DNA of 64,000 bases from Thermoproteota archaeon. Its GTDB lineage: Archaea > Korarchaeota > Korarchaeia > Korarchaeales > Korarchaeaceae. Every line of letters starts with the position of its first letter. The stretch's first letter is position 1. Below, piece by piece: positions 63,763-64,000 of the stretch. The notes under the pieces were generated by a model. It was given only the letters and a program-made list of their open reading frames with translations. It was not told the origin of the DNA and did no database searches. Both the position numbers and the translations under genes were made by a program. The DNA lies in the NCBI GenBank assembly GCA_027491415.1, contig JAOZFH010000025.1, positions 19,974 to 83,973 on the forward strand, written 5' to 3'.

Positions 63763-64000
63763 ATGGACCTCGCCAGGCTTGGAGGGGCCTGGATGGCCCT
63801 CACCCTCACCCTCCTGCTGCTGCCCCCCGGGCTGGCCTCTAGCCAGCCGAGCGGCTGGGTTCCGGTCCAGGCTATACGCTTCGCGGTCTACCCGGACACA
63901 CCCAGCGCCATGGAGGCCCTCGAGGCCGGGGAGGTCGACCTGGTCTACGCCAGGATGGACGACTACGGCGAGCTGAAGCTCCTGGCCCCGAGCTCCGAGG
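63763..64000 (+). CDS. solute-binding protein of an ABC importer, N-terminal part
   Basis: The gene runs off the end of the window; 79 codons are visible. A signal peptide (RLGGAWMALTLTLLLLPPGLAS) is followed by VQAIRFAVYPDTPSAMEALEAGEVDLVYARMDDYGEL, read in parts, which matches the start of family 5 (peptide/nickel-type) substrate-binding proteins, with the 'aL.aGevDl' motif. ATG 63763 lies about 30 bases after TTTATTTT. The substrate cannot be judged from this part. Confidence 0.7.
   Translation, partial: MDLARLGGAWMALTLTLLLLPPGLASSQPSGWVPVQAIRFAVYPDTPSAMEALEAGEVDLVYARMDDYGELKLLAPSSE

Noticed and set aside
1..64000. CRISPR arrays, insertion sequences, integrases or att sites.
   Set aside because: No regularly spaced direct repeats and no transposase- or integrase-like protein were seen; gene content and base composition are even across the window.

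Overview
The window is a gene-dense stretch of an archaeal chromosome, very probably a thermophile of the TACK side of the tree (Korarchaeota-, Caldarchaeales- or Bathyarchaeia-like; the lineage is inference). Archaeal marks seen in the sequence are two geranylgeranyl-reductase-type flavoproteins, a type IA topoisomerase with three zinc ribbons, the HPS/PHI pentose pathway pair, KptA, KaiC-type double ATPases and Lrp, HxlR and DtxR regulators. Many genes lack a leader: a TATA-like box sits 26-28 bases before the start codon. The DNA is GC-rich, arginine is mostly AGG, and GTG/TTG starts are common. No rRNA, tRNA, CRISPR array, insertion sequence or prophage was recognised.

Layout. 1-5000: tail of an HD hydrolase, YbaK-type editing protein, large exported CFI-box protein, DUF167 and Lrp genes, winged-helix protein, superoxide reductase-rubredoxin pair. 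5125-14855: topoisomerase, two flavoprotein reductases around an HxlR regulator, zinc-ribbon/V4R pair, gamma-carbonic-anhydrase fold protein, divergent PHI and HPS genes, double KaiC ATPase. 15094-25118: KptA, bactofilin-like protein, zinc-ribbon acyltransferase, exported clan CD protease with calcium repeats, an operon of multi-pass membrane protein, longin-like protein and Rab-like GTPase, an MFS transporter and a second KaiC protein. 25159-31197: racemase, DUF116, a membrane-tethered winged-helix protein tail-to-tail with a presenilin-type protease, MobB, a radical SAM enzyme and a frameshifted DUF3267 gene. 31231-45360: MFS paralogues, aldo-keto reductase, a second small GTPase near a zinc-ribbon/methyltransferase-like pair, tyrosine phosphatase, GNAT enzyme, CPBP protease, macrodomain, and a membrane cluster with a DUF4405 protein. 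45472-64000: amino-acid permease, EamA exporter, glutamine-synthetase homologue with its own Lrp gene, a zinc/manganese ABC operon with a DtxR regulator and two palindromic operators, a BmpA-type nucleoside ABC operon, CTP synthase, two exported proteins, a HEPN/MNT pair with a frameshift, and the start of a solute-binding protein.

Most striking are (1) a type I membrane protein with an outside sensor and an inside DNA-binding domain encoded next to a presenilin-type intramembrane protease, which together could form a Notch-like release circuit; and (2) a longin-like protein co-encoded with a Rab-like GTPase and a multi-pass membrane protein, with a second small GTPase 14 kb away. Other points are a topoisomerase whose active-site Arg is Gly, twin operators in the metal-uptake promoter, a perfectly shared divergent TATA box for HPS/PHI, probable CTG starts, and repeated tail-to-tail gene overlaps.
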